Assembly: GCA_023435725.1 (NCBI GenBank)
Contig: JAEYRD010000099.1
Location: 1-10,781, forward strand
Reading direction: 5' to 3'
Length of the DNA: 10,781 bases
DNA from: Pseudomonadota bacterium
GTDB lineage: Bacteria > Pseudomonadota > Alphaproteobacteria > Rhizobiales > Xanthobacteraceae
The notes beneath the pieces are model-generated. The model was not told the DNA's origin. It was given only the letters and a program-made list of their open reading frames with translations, and made no database searches. The first letter of the stretch is position 1, and each line of letters begins with the position of its first letter. Of this stretch, positions 1 through 9,857 are shown piece by piece. Made by a program: the position numbers and the translations under genes.

Positions 1-12
1 GAAGCCTCCACA

Positions 13-95
13 TCGTCATTGCGAGCGCAGCGAAGCAATCCAGAAATGTATCTGCGGAAACAGTCTGGATTGCTTCGCTGCGCTCGCAATGACGA
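13..95. repeat. Perfect 32-bp inverted repeat (intergenic palindromic element)
   Basis: The left arm (13-44) and right arm (64-95) are exact reverse complements over 32 bp, separated by a 19-nt loop (45-63). The arm core is TTGCGAGCGCAGCGAAGCAA. I remember this core as a frequent intergenic repeat in Bradyrhizobium and Rhodopseudomonas genomes; that is recall, not a search. The element starts 22 bp past the stop codon of the minus-strand small membrane protein gene, so it would form a very stable hairpin in that gene's 3' transcript end. It has no run of T after either arm, so it is not a classical intrinsic terminator, although it could still stop transcription or protect RNA ends. Confidence 0.9.
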
Positions 96-117
96 ATTGG
101 TGAGAGGCGCGCGCCTC

Positions 118-405
118 TCACTCCGGCGCAGCTCCCACCGGCGGGCCGCCGGGCGGGCGGTGCAGGAAGGTCATCGACGCGTAGGCGCCGACCCAGGAGC
201 CGGCCGCGGCGAAGGCGACATAGAAGGCGTTCTCGGTGTAGCTGATCACCGCGTAGGATGAGAGCAGGTACCAGATCGCGCTCCAGTTAGCCGCCGGCAT
301 GCGCTTGCGTGCGATCACGGCGGATGTGAACATCACGTAGACCGCATCGGTGGCCGCCGTTGCGACGAACACGGCGCCTGCGGTGAGGGGGTCGACAGCG
401 GCCAT
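118..405 (-). CDS. Small conserved-type membrane protein, function unknown
   Basis: This encodes a 95-residue protein that I do not recognise as a named family. It is hydrophobic, with probable transmembrane helices near residues 8-31, 42-57 and 60-81. Short basic or polar turns (RKRMP near residue 33) separate the first two, and the tail is rich in proline and glycine. I place the start at the ATG at 405, not at the in-frame ATG at 426, because AGAAAGGA on the minus strand (about 411-418) lies five bases upstream and is a good ribosome binding site. It is transcribed away from the CoA-transferase gene, with a repeat-filled region between them. The long regular hydrophobic pattern and clean start argue that it is real. 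It is probably an inner membrane protein; no catalytic residues are evident. Confidence 0.72.
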   Translation of the reverse strand: MAAVDPLTAGAVFVATAATDAVYVMFTSAVIARKRMPAANWSAIWYLLSSYAVISYTENAFYVAFAAAGSWVGAYASMTFLHRPPGGPPVGAAPE

Positions 406-443
406 TGCATTCCTTTCTGCGATCATGACATGGTCGAAAAGTA

Positions 444-557
444 GAGCATGATCCGGAAAAGTGCGCAGCGGTTTTCCTCGCGATAAACGCGAAAAGCGTT
501 TGCGCGGAGATCATGCTCAGAGAACAGCCTGAAGCGCGATGACGATGCATCGCGCTT
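444..557. repeat. Composite palindromic repeat in the divergent intergenic region
   Basis: Several nested stems lie side by side. The outer arms GAGCATGATC (444-453) and GATCATGCTC (509-518) are exact reverse complements. Inside them are GGAAAA/TTTTCC (455-460 with 472-477) and AAACGC/GCGTTT (485-490 with 496-501), the latter flanked by CGCG (479-482 and 503-506). A further 10-bp perfect stem, AAGCGCGATG/CATCGCGCTT (532-541 with 548-557, 6-nt loop), follows. From memory, this ensemble matches intergenic repeats scattered through Bradyrhizobium genomes. It occupies most of the space between two divergent genes, so it lies within or beside both promoter regions and partly in the 5' leader of the CoA-transferase gene. 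Confidence 0.85.
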
Positions 558-576
558 TGTAGGGAGAGAAGCGGTC

Positions 577-1989
577 ATGCAAAGCCCCGCCGATATTCTC
601 AGCGACATCTGGACCTCCGTCGGCGGCGACGCGGCGGCGCTCGAACGCGTGCGGCTGACCGGCGCAGAACCTCAGATCCCGTCCTCGTTTCGCGTTGCCG
701 TTGCCGGCCAGACCACGATCGCCGCCGCCGGCCTTGCCGCCGCGGAAATCCGGAGACTGCGCAGTGGCGAGGCGCAGGAGGTCACCGTCGACATGCGCCA
801 CGCCGTCGCCGAATGCCGCTCCGAGCGTTACCTGCGCCTCGACGACAAGCCGCCGCCACCGGCCTGGGACGCCATCGCCGGCGTCTACAAGACCGGCGAC
901 AACCGCTTCGTCCGCTGCCACACCAATTTCCCGCATCACCGCGACGCCGTCTGCAGGGTGCTCGGTTGCGAACCCGAGCGCGAGAAGGTGCAGGCCGCGT
1001 TGATGCAATGGAAGGGCGAGGATTTCGAGACCGCCGCCTATGCCGCCGGCGGCGTCGTTGCCTTGATGCGGAGCCACGACGAATGGTCGGCGCTGCCGCA
1101 GGCGCGCGCGCTCGCCGAATTGCCGCTGATCTCGATCGAGAAGATCGGCAGTGCCCCGCCGAAGCCGTGGCCCCAAGGAGTCTCGAACGGCGATCGCCCG
1201 CTCGCCGGCCTTCGCGTGCTCGATCTCTCCCGCGTCATCGCAGGCCCCGTCGCCGGCCGCACGCTCGCCGCGCATGGTGCGGATGTGCTCTTGGTTTCAG
1301 GGCCCGAGTTGCCCGCCATTCCCTGGCTCACCATCGATACCGGCCGCGGCAAGCTCACGACGTTCGTCGAGCTGAAGAGCGAGGCGGGACGGGCGCAACT
1401 GCGCGACCTCCTGAAAGACGCCGACATATTCTCGCAAGGCTATCGTCCGCGCGCGCTCGCTGCTCTCGGCTTCGCGCCGGAGGACGCAGCCAAAATCAAT
1501 CCCGGCATCGTCTATGTGACGCTGTCGGCCTACGGCCATGCCGGCCCCTGGGCGGAGCGGCGCGGTTTCGACTCTCTGGTGCAGACCACGACAGGCTTCA
1601 ACCGCGCCGAGGGGCAGGCCGCCGGGATCGATGGGCCGAAGGAATTGCCGGCACAGATGCTCGACCATGCCACCGGTTATCTGCTGGCGTTCGGCGCGAT
1701 GATGGCCAAGGCGCGCCAGGCCCGCGAAGGCGGCAGCTGGCATGTCCGCGTATCGCTGGCCCGGACCGGGCGCTGGCTGTGGAATCTCGGCCGGCTCGAC
1801 GGCGGCCTGAATATCCCGGATCTTACGGGCGAGGCTGTACATGCTGCGTTCATCGAGAGCGTGCCATCTGGCTTCGGCACGTTGAAGGCGGTGCGTCATT
1901 CGGCGGTGCTGTCGAAAACGCCGGCACGATGGAGCCGTCCGGCGATGCCGCTCGGCAGCCATCCGCCGCAATGGCCGGAGCGAAGCTGA
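577..1989 (+). CDS. Family III (CaiB/BaiF) CoA-transferase with permuted halves
   Basis: This 470-residue protein belongs to the family III CoA-transferases, which move CoA between carboxylic acids through an aspartyl-CoA intermediate. From about residue 207 it shows the family's usual N-terminal signature (PLAGLRVLDLSRVIAGP, then HGADVLLV). The RGFDSLVQ block and LDHATGY follow, and D363 is the likely catalytic aspartate. The protein ends RWSRPAMPLGSHPPQW, typical of family C termini. Residues about 40-200 instead resemble the part of the domain that normally comes after the aspartate, with a YKTGDNRFVRCHTNF block at 104-118. Residues 45-73 align with 366-394, suggesting a duplicated segment; the first copy has no aspartate (V42 aligns with D363). 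The start at 577 is preceded by AGGGAG (561-566). The gene looks monocistronic and the substrate cannot be read from the sequence. Confidence 0.88.
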   Translation: MQSPADILSDIWTSVGGDAAALERVRLTGAEPQIPSSFRVAVAGQTTIAAAGLAAAEIRRLRSGEAQEVTVDMRHAVAECRSERYLRLDDKPPPPAWDAIAGVYKTGDNRFVRCHTNFPHHRDAVCRVLGCEPEREKVQAALMQWKGEDFETAAYAAGGVVALMRSHDEWSALPQARALAELPLISIEKIGSAPPKPWPQGVSNGDRPLAGLRVLDLSRVIAGPVAGRTLAAHGADVLLVSGPELPAIPWLTIDTGRGKLTTFVELKSEAGRAQLRDLLKDADIFSQGYRPRALAALGFAPEDAAKINPGIVYVTLSAYGHAGPWAERRGFDSLVQTTTGFNRAEGQAAGIDGPKELPAQMLDHATGYLLAFGAMMAKARQAREGGSWHVRVSLARTGRWLWNLGRLDGGLNIPDLTGEAVHAAFIESVPSGFGTLKAVRHSAVLSKTPARWSRPAMPLGSHPPQWPERS

Positions 1990-2134
1990 CATGAAGCTGA
2001 CACGTCGCAAAATTTTAACGTAAACCGAAGGCCGCCCAGCGTTTTTTAGGTTGTTTGAAATCCCAGTTCAGCACTATTAGCGCGACCGATGAGGCAGTCA
2101 TCTGCCGAGATCATCGCAGACATGACCGGGCCCC
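1990..2134 (+). promoter_or_regulatory. Likely promoter region of the RND efflux pair
   Basis: This 145-bp gap is AT-richer than the flanking genes and precedes the adaptor gene. One weak sigma-70-like candidate is TTGTTT (2051-2056) followed after 16 bases by ACTATT (2073-2078). Neither box is close to consensus. I see no clear inverted-repeat operator, and no metal-sensor gene lies nearby, so the mode of regulation is unknown. No convincing terminator for the upstream CoA-transferase gene is present; the T run at 2042-2047 is not preceded by a good stem. Confidence 0.25.
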
Positions 2135-3379
2135 ATGGTAGTTAAAAAGACCAAGCGATTGCAGGTGCTTACAAAACAACGGGTGATCACATCCGTAGTT
2201 TTACTGGCGCTTGCCGGTGCCGCGGCCTACGGCTTCCTTTATGCGGGTGCCAAGGAGAAGAGCCACTCCGAAATCTCCAGCCAGTCGCGCAGGAACGCCC
2301 AGAACTTCACGCCGACGCCGTCCGAATGGGCGACGCTGACGATCGAGCCGGTCAAGGAGAAAGCCTTCCGCGCCGAGTACGTCACCGAAGGCAAGGTTGC
2401 GGTCGACGAGGACCGCTCGACGCCGGTGTTCTCGCCCTATGCCGGACGGGTGACCAAGCTGCTCGCCAAGCCGGGCGAAAGCGTCAAGCTGGGTCAACCG
2501 CTGTTCACAATCGAGGCCGCCGACACCGTGCAGGCCCAGAACGATTTCATCTCGGCGATGACGTCGCAGAACAAGGCGAAGTCGGCCCTCGAGCTCGCCG
2601 ACATCCAGTTCAAGCGCGCCAAGGATCTCTATGAGGGCCACGCCGTTCCGCTCAAGGACTATCAGCAGGCGGAAGCCACCCAGGTCCAGGCGCAGAACGA
2701 CATGCGCTCCTCGGTGACGGCACTTGAGGCCGCCCGCAACAAGCTTCGTATCCTCGGTTTCACCGACGAGTCGATCAAGACGTTCCAGGACAAGGCCGCC
2801 ATCAATCCGGAGATCACGATCTATTCGCCGCTTGCGGGCACGGTCGTGCAGCGCAAGATCGGTCCCGGCCAGTATGTCAGCGCCGGCGCCAGCGACCCGG
2901 TGTTCGTGATCGGCGACCTGTCCACGGTCTGGCTCACGGCATTCGTCCGCGAAAGCGATGCGGCTTCGGTCTGTGTCGGTCAGGATATTGCCTTCAATGT
3001 CATGGCGCTGCCCGACCATCCGTTTACTGCCAAGATCAATTACGTCGCCGCTGCGATCGACCCCAACACCCGCCGCCTGCTGGTCCGCGCCACCATCGAC
3101 AACAAGGACGGGCTGCTCAAGCCGGAGATGTTCGCCAACGTGACCATCTACTCGGCCAGCGGCCGTGCCGCACCGGCCGTGCCAAAGCAGGCCCTGATCT
3201 ACGAAGCCGACAAGGTCCGGATCTGGATCGCGCGTGAGGACAAGTCGGTCGAGCTGCGCCACATCAAGATCGGCCTCATCAATGGCAACCTCGTCGAGGT
3301 CACGAGCAACCTGAAGCCCGGCGAGAAGATCATCACCAGGGGCAGCCTGTTCATCGACCGCGCGGCGTCCGGTAGCTGA
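2135..3379 (+). CDS. RND efflux periplasmic adaptor subunit (HlyD/CusB/CzcB type)
   Basis: This is a membrane fusion protein of 414 residues that links an inner-membrane RND pump to an outer membrane channel. A basic N terminus and a hydrophobic anchor (about 17-36) hold it to the inner membrane; there is no lipobox cysteine. The first half of the lipoyl-like domain is at about 100-128 (YAGRVTKLLAKPGESVKLGQ). An alpha-helical hairpin rich in A, Q, K and E follows at about 128-215, and the second lipoyl half is at about 228-252 (IYSPLAGTVVQRKIGPGQYV). A beta-barrel and a membrane-proximal domain (KPGEKIITRGSLFID) end the protein. It lacks the N-terminal methionine-rich metal site of E. coli CusB and any His-rich stretch. 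The ribosome binding site before ATG 2135 is poor, so the start is less certain than the product. The pump gene follows after 28 bp, clearly the same operon. Confidence 0.93.
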   Translation: MVVKKTKRLQVLTKQRVITSVVLLALAGAAAYGFLYAGAKEKSHSEISSQSRRNAQNFTPTPSEWATLTIEPVKEKAFRAEYVTEGKVAVDEDRSTPVFSPYAGRVTKLLAKPGESVKLGQPLFTIEAADTVQAQNDFISAMTSQNKAKSALELADIQFKRAKDLYEGHAVPLKDYQQAEATQVQAQNDMRSSVTALEAARNKLRILGFTDESIKTFQDKAAINPEITIYSPLAGTVVQRKIGPGQYVSAGASDPVFVIGDLSTVWLTAFVRESDAASVCVGQDIAFNVMALPDHPFTAKINYVAAAIDPNTRRLLVRATIDNKDGLLKPEMFANVTIYSASGRAAPAVPKQALIYEADKVRIWIAREDKSVELRHIKIGLINGNLVEVTSNLKPGEKIITRGSLFIDRAASGS

Positions 3380-3407
3380 TCGACGACAGAAGAAGCTGAA
3401 GACCTGA

Positions 3408-6524
<3,117 letters not shown>

Positions 6525-6636
6525 TCGCATTTGGCCCAGCGCTCGCTGCGCGATCCGCACGAGCATCGTAGTACCTAATCCGAGCAGCATCAGGCTGGCG
6601 CGGCAAGATAATGTGATAGATGCATGCGATCGCACT

Positions 6637-6665
6637 CGCGAGCGGGAATCAAGTCCCGCCTCGCG
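6637..6665. terminator. Stem-loop between convergent genes, possible bidirectional terminator
   Basis: CGCGAGCGGGA (6637-6647) pairs with TCCCGC-C-TCGCG (6654-6665), with a one-base bulge at 6660 and a 6-nt loop. It lies in the 176-bp gap between the pump gene stop (6524) and the stop of the minus-strand amidohydrolase (6701). Neither side carries a T run, so intrinsic termination is unproven. The rest of the gap shows nothing I can assign. Confidence 0.35.
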
Positions 6666-6700
6666 GCGAAGCTGCGAGGAAATTCAGCGGACGTTGCGAA

Positions 6701-7612
6701 TCAAAATCCGTAGAGGCGCGCCGGATTGTCGGTCAGGATCTTCTTGCGCACATCGGCATCCGGCGCCCACACCGGAAGCTGGTTGAGCAGGCGGCCGTCG
6801 TCGATGTCATAGAACGGCGCGACGTCGGTCGCCTTTCGTCCGGGCACTGGAACGGAGTCGGGATGCGGCCAGTCGGTTCCCCAGACAATGCGGTCTGCGT
6901 TCGCCGCGATCAGCGCCCGCGCATAGGGCGCCATGTCCTGATAATCGGGCGCGAGCTTTGACGAGCGATAGGCGCCGGAGATCTTGACATAAGCCTTGCC
7001 GGATTTCACGAGTTCGACCAGATCGGAAAATCCAGGCTGTTCGAGCCCGAGTGAGGCTTCAACCCCGCCAAAATGGTCGAACACGGCCGGCACGGGCGCG
7101 GCCAGGACGAGATCCTTGATCGCGGAGATTAGCGGCAGCGTCGTGTAGAGCTGCACGTGCCAGCCGCGGGCCTTCATGCGCTCCACGGCGGCGCTGAAGC
7201 GGGTTCGGCCGACATTGGGATCGTTAACGCCGTCAGTTGCGAGATTGATGCGGATGCCGCGGAAACCGGCCGCTTGCATCGCATCGAGCTGGGCTTCCGT
7301 CGTGCTGTCGTCGATCACGGCCACCCCGCGCGCGGTCGCGCCACGCGCTTTCATGCCGAACAGGCTGGAGGAATTGTCGGTGCCGTAGACGCTGGGGGTG
7401 ACGATCACCACGCGCTCGATATGCAGCGCCCTGTGCAGCGCCGCCATCTCCTCCGGCGAGGCCGGCCCCGGCGTATAGACCCGACCGGTGTAGAATGGAA
7501 ACTGTTCGACATCGCCATGGATGTGAGTGTGGCAGTCGCAGGCATGCGCCGGGACGTCGAAATTGATCGGCGTCGCGGGTTGGGCTGCGCGCACGTGGAC
7601 TTTGTCGGTCAT
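6701..7612 (-). CDS. Amidohydrolase-2 family metal-dependent or lactone hydrolase (LigI-like)
   Basis: This TIM-barrel hydrolase has 303 residues and is of the type that includes 2-pyrone-4,6-dicarboxylate lactonase (LigI, COG3618). Visible motifs in order are CDCHTHIHG with the HxH pair at 28 and 30, RGIRIN with R121, VFDHFGG with H180, YVKISGAYR, and GTDWPHP with D247. They match the family's active-site positions at the ends of the barrel strands. LigI itself works without bound metal, so metal dependence cannot be assumed. Substrates in this family are lactones or carboxylic acids from aromatic breakdown; I cannot name the one used here. The start at 7612 has GGAG five bases upstream on the minus strand (7618-7621). 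It is 42 bp downstream of the P-loop gene and probably in its operon. Confidence 0.88.
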   Translation of the reverse strand: MTDKVHVRAAQPATPINFDVPAHACDCHTHIHGDVEQFPFYTGRVYTPGPASPEEMAALHRALHIERVVIVTPSVYGTDNSSSLFGMKARGATARGVAVIDDSTTEAQLDAMQAAGFRGIRINLATDGVNDPNVGRTRFSAAVERMKARGWHVQLYTTLPLISAIKDLVLAAPVPAVFDHFGGVEASLGLEQPGFSDLVELVKSGKAYVKISGAYRSSKLAPDYQDMAPYARALIAANADRIVWGTDWPHPDSVPVPGRKATDVAPFYDIDDGRLLNQLPVWAPDADVRKKILTDNPARLYGF

Positions 7613-7654
7613 GGCTACTCCGGCGGCGGGGAAGGCAAGCAGGACGATATCACG

Positions 7655-8218
7655 TCAGCCGGGCAGTCGCCTTTCGTCGCTGCATAGCTGATCGACGAGC
7701 TCCGCAACGGGCCGCGCGCCGTCGACGCGTGCGACCGGGCAGGGCAGGCCTGCGAGCCACGCCTCATGTTTTGCGAGGTTGCGGCCTTCGCGATCGCCGG
7801 CTTCGTAGTGTGAGGCCCATTCGACGAAGGCTTCGGTCTCATCATGACGCCAGCCGCCGGGCGCGACAGCATCAGTGCCGAAATGCGCGGCCTCGCGCGC
7901 ACGCAGGCGCTCCAACCGTAGCTCACGCGATGTGACCACGAAGACGACGAGATCGAAATACGGGACAAGTTCGTCGCCCCAGCCGGCGACGGATCCGCTC
8001 AGCACCCAATCGAGGCGCGGCAGGAACATCTCGCGCATGAGATGCAGCCGATCTGGGATGGGGCGTGTCGTCTGGTAGGGGGGCACGGTCGGCAGCCAGA
8101 AATAATCATCGCTGTCGTGATGCGGAAGCGCAAGCCGGTTTGCCAACGCACGGCCGAGCGTTGTCACGCCTGAGCCCGAAGCTCCCATCAGATGGATGCG
8201 GCGGCTCTTCATCGGCAT
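7655..8218 (-). CDS. P-loop NTPase / adenylate-kinase-like protein without the Walker A lysine
   Basis: This 187-residue protein has the fold signature of small nucleoside-kinase-like P-loop proteins. The phosphate-binding loop is GASGSGVTTLG (12-22), with V18 where Walker A normally has lysine. It is followed by PHHDSDDYFW (32-41) and SGSVAGWGDELVPYFDLVVFV (74-94, in two parts: a loop and then a hydrophobic strand ending the Walker B-like position). RLERLRAREAAHFG near 102 resembles the LID region of such kinases. Annotation would be 'AAA family ATPase' or 'adenylate kinase-like'; no substrate is known to me. From memory, relatives also carry V or T at the lysine position, so this is probably a family trait. 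The start may be ATG 8218 or ATG 8212; neither has a strong ribosome binding site. It begins 19 bp after the tolC stop, which suggests translational coupling. Confidence 0.82.
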   Translation of the reverse strand: MPMKSRRIHLMGASGSGVTTLGRALANRLALPHHDSDDYFWLPTVPPYQTTRPIPDRLHLMREMFLPRLDWVLSGSVAGWGDELVPYFDLVVFVVTSRELRLERLRAREAAHFGTDAVAPGGWRHDETEAFVEWASHYEAGDREGRNLAKHEAWLAGLPCPVARVDGARPVAELVDQLCSDERRLPG

Positions 8219-8237
8219 CGGCCAGAAAGGTTTGAAA

Positions 8238-9668
8238 CTACTGCCCCGACGGCGTGCGCAGTCCGTGCCAGGCGTCGCGGACCTGCTGGTAGTGCACCTC
8301 GGGCAGATAGTCCGGCGTGTTCAGGCTCAAGGTCTTGACGTCGAGATGGCCGACGGCGCTGAGCAGCGTGTAGGAGGCGATAACGCGGTCGCGCAGCGCG
8401 CCGATCAGGCGGGCCTTGGCCTGGATCAGGTCAGCCTGCGAGTTCAGCACGTCGACCGTCGTGCGCTGTCCGCCGGCAGCCTCGCGCTGCACACCCTGGA
8501 GCGCGACGGTCGCCGCCTTCACCTCGGACTCCGAGGCCGAGACCGCGATCTTGGCGCCCTCGTTGGCGACCCAGGCGCTGACCGCCGCCGTGCGCGCCTG
8601 GTTGCGCACCTGGTCGAGCACGAGCCGGCTCTGTGCCTTGACCTCCTTGGCCTGGCGTGTCTGCGAGGCGGCCGTGCCGCCGTCGTAGATCGGCGCGGTG
8701 ACGCTGGCGACGATCGATGCCTGGTTCTCGGCGACGGTGCTCAGCGACGGGTCGTTGTCGCGGCTTTTACTGGCGCTGCCCTGGAGGCTGGCGCTCGGCA
8801 GCAGCGCCCCTTCCGCGACGCGGATGTTGGTCGAGGCGACATCGACGTCGAATCCTGCCGCCATCACCGCCGGATGCTGGCGGATGGCCATCGTCATCGA
8901 GTCCTCGCGGCTCTTCGGCAGATAGCGGTCGACGACCTCGGCGGGCCGGAGCTGCGACGGGGGATTGCCGATCACCTGGGCGTAGGTCGCCTGGCTCACG
9001 GCAAGCGCGACTTCGGCGGCGTTGAGATCGGCAAGGCCGCGGTTGAGACGGGCCTCGGCCTGCGCCGTGTCCGTCGGCGTGACGTCGCCGGCATTGAGGC
9101 GGCGTTGGGTGACGGCGAGCGTCTCGCGCAGGAACGCGACGTTGGAGCGCTGCGCCTCGACCAGCGACTGGTTCGCCAGCACGTTGGTGTAGGCGGTGAC
9201 CGCGTCGAGCAGCACGCCTTGGCCGACATTGCGCAGCGCCTCGCGGCCCGACTGCACCTGGAGTTCCGCGACCCGCACGCTGTTGGCGGTACGGAAGCCG
9301 TTGAACAGGGTCTGCGTCACGGTGACGCCGATCACCCATGGCTTCAGGCTGGCGGTCTGGATGGTGTTGTCGGGCAGCAAATTGCGCACCGTCTGCAGGC
9401 CGGCGCTGAGGCTCGCCACGATCTGCGGCCGATAGCCGGCCAGCGCCTGCGGCACGCTCTCGTCCGTCGCGCGTTGCCGCGCGCGTTCGGCATTGAGTTG
9501 CGGATTGGTCTGGTAGGCCTTGGCGAGCGCCTCCGGCAGGGCTTCCGCCCATGCGGCCGAGGACAGGGCGCAACAGAGCGCCAGCGTGGTCCATGTCGCA
9601 AGCACAGGACCCACGCCCGATCGACGCCGCATCATCACGCGACCAGTTCTGGCGGCACGCCCAATCAT
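8238..9668 (-). CDS. tolC: TolC-family outer membrane efflux/secretion channel
   Basis: This 476-residue protein matches the TolC family of trimeric outer membrane channels used by type I secretion systems and RND pumps. A signal peptide spans residues 1-41: an arginine-rich n-region (MMRRR at 12-16), a hydrophobic core, and a likely cleavage after AWA (39-41), giving a mature start EALPEALAKAYQTNP. Two internally similar halves follow, at about 43-255 and 256-455. They contain the strand-forming blocks VTQTLFNGFRTANSV and VTAPIYDGGTAASQTRQ and the long helices NQSLVEAQRSNV and AEARLNRGLADLNAAE. Length is normal for the family. The start at 9668 has GCGGGA shortly upstream; ATG 9635 is an alternative that would still leave a signal peptide. 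It leads a minus-strand cluster with the P-loop and amidohydrolase genes, and it could serve the RND pair coded nearby. Confidence 0.92.
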   Translation of the reverse strand: MIGRAARTGRVMMRRRSGVGPVLATWTTLALCCALSSAAWAEALPEALAKAYQTNPQLNAERARQRATDESVPQALAGYRPQIVASLSAGLQTVRNLLPDNTIQTASLKPWVIGVTVTQTLFNGFRTANSVRVAELQVQSGREALRNVGQGVLLDAVTAYTNVLANQSLVEAQRSNVAFLRETLAVTQRRLNAGDVTPTDTAQAEARLNRGLADLNAAEVALAVSQATYAQVIGNPPSQLRPAEVVDRYLPKSREDSMTMAIRQHPAVMAAGFDVDVASTNIRVAEGALLPSASLQGSASKSRDNDPSLSTVAENQASIVASVTAPIYDGGTAASQTRQAKEVKAQSRLVLDQVRNQARTAAVSAWVANEGAKIAVSASESEVKAATVALQGVQREAAGGQRTTVDVLNSQADLIQAKARLIGALRDRVIASYTLLSAVGHLDVKTLSLNTPDYLPEVHYQQVRDAWHGLRTPSGQ

Positions 9669-9681
9669 GTAATCCCGCTAA

Positions 9682-9739
9682 ACCCCGGCTGTCCGCCCCC
9701 GCCGACGGCGGCCCTCTTAACTGTTTATCCAGCCGGGGT
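9682..9739. repeat. Inverted repeat in the tolC leader/promoter region
   Basis: ACCCCGGCTG (9682-9691) and CAGCCGGGGT (9730-9739) are perfect 10-bp reverse complements around a 38-nt loop that itself contains a small stem, CCGCC/GGCGG (9699-9703 with 9707-9711). It sits in the 189-bp gap between the stop of the enoyl-CoA hydratase gene (9858) and tolC (start 9668). Its near edge is only 13 bp from the tolC start codon, beside the ribosome binding site. A weak promoter candidate on the minus strand lies across the far arm (TTGCCT, 17 bases, TAAACA). It may therefore be an operator-like site or a leader hairpin; no T run supports calling it a terminator. Confidence 0.45.
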
Positions 9740-9857
9740 CCCGCAGGCAAACTGCCGCGGGGAAAACCCCCATGTATTCCGTGCTTGTTGCAGGTGCGTC
9801 ACAGGATTTGTGCTGGAACGCGGCAAAGACTTACATCGACCTTACAACTCGTCGGCG

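Noticed and set aside
813..1994. A 393-codon frame overlapping the CoA-transferase on the same strand
   Set aside because: Arginine-rich translation without motifs, a frame shadow of a gene with clear family blocks along its whole length.
1991..2023. Mini-ORF MKLTRRKILT just after the CoA-transferase stop, with a small direct repeat (GAAGCTGACA at 1982-1991 and 1993-2002)
   Set aside because: Ten codons with no clear ribosome binding site. It resembles the start of a twin-arginine signal only by its RRK; the repeat is too short to mean much.
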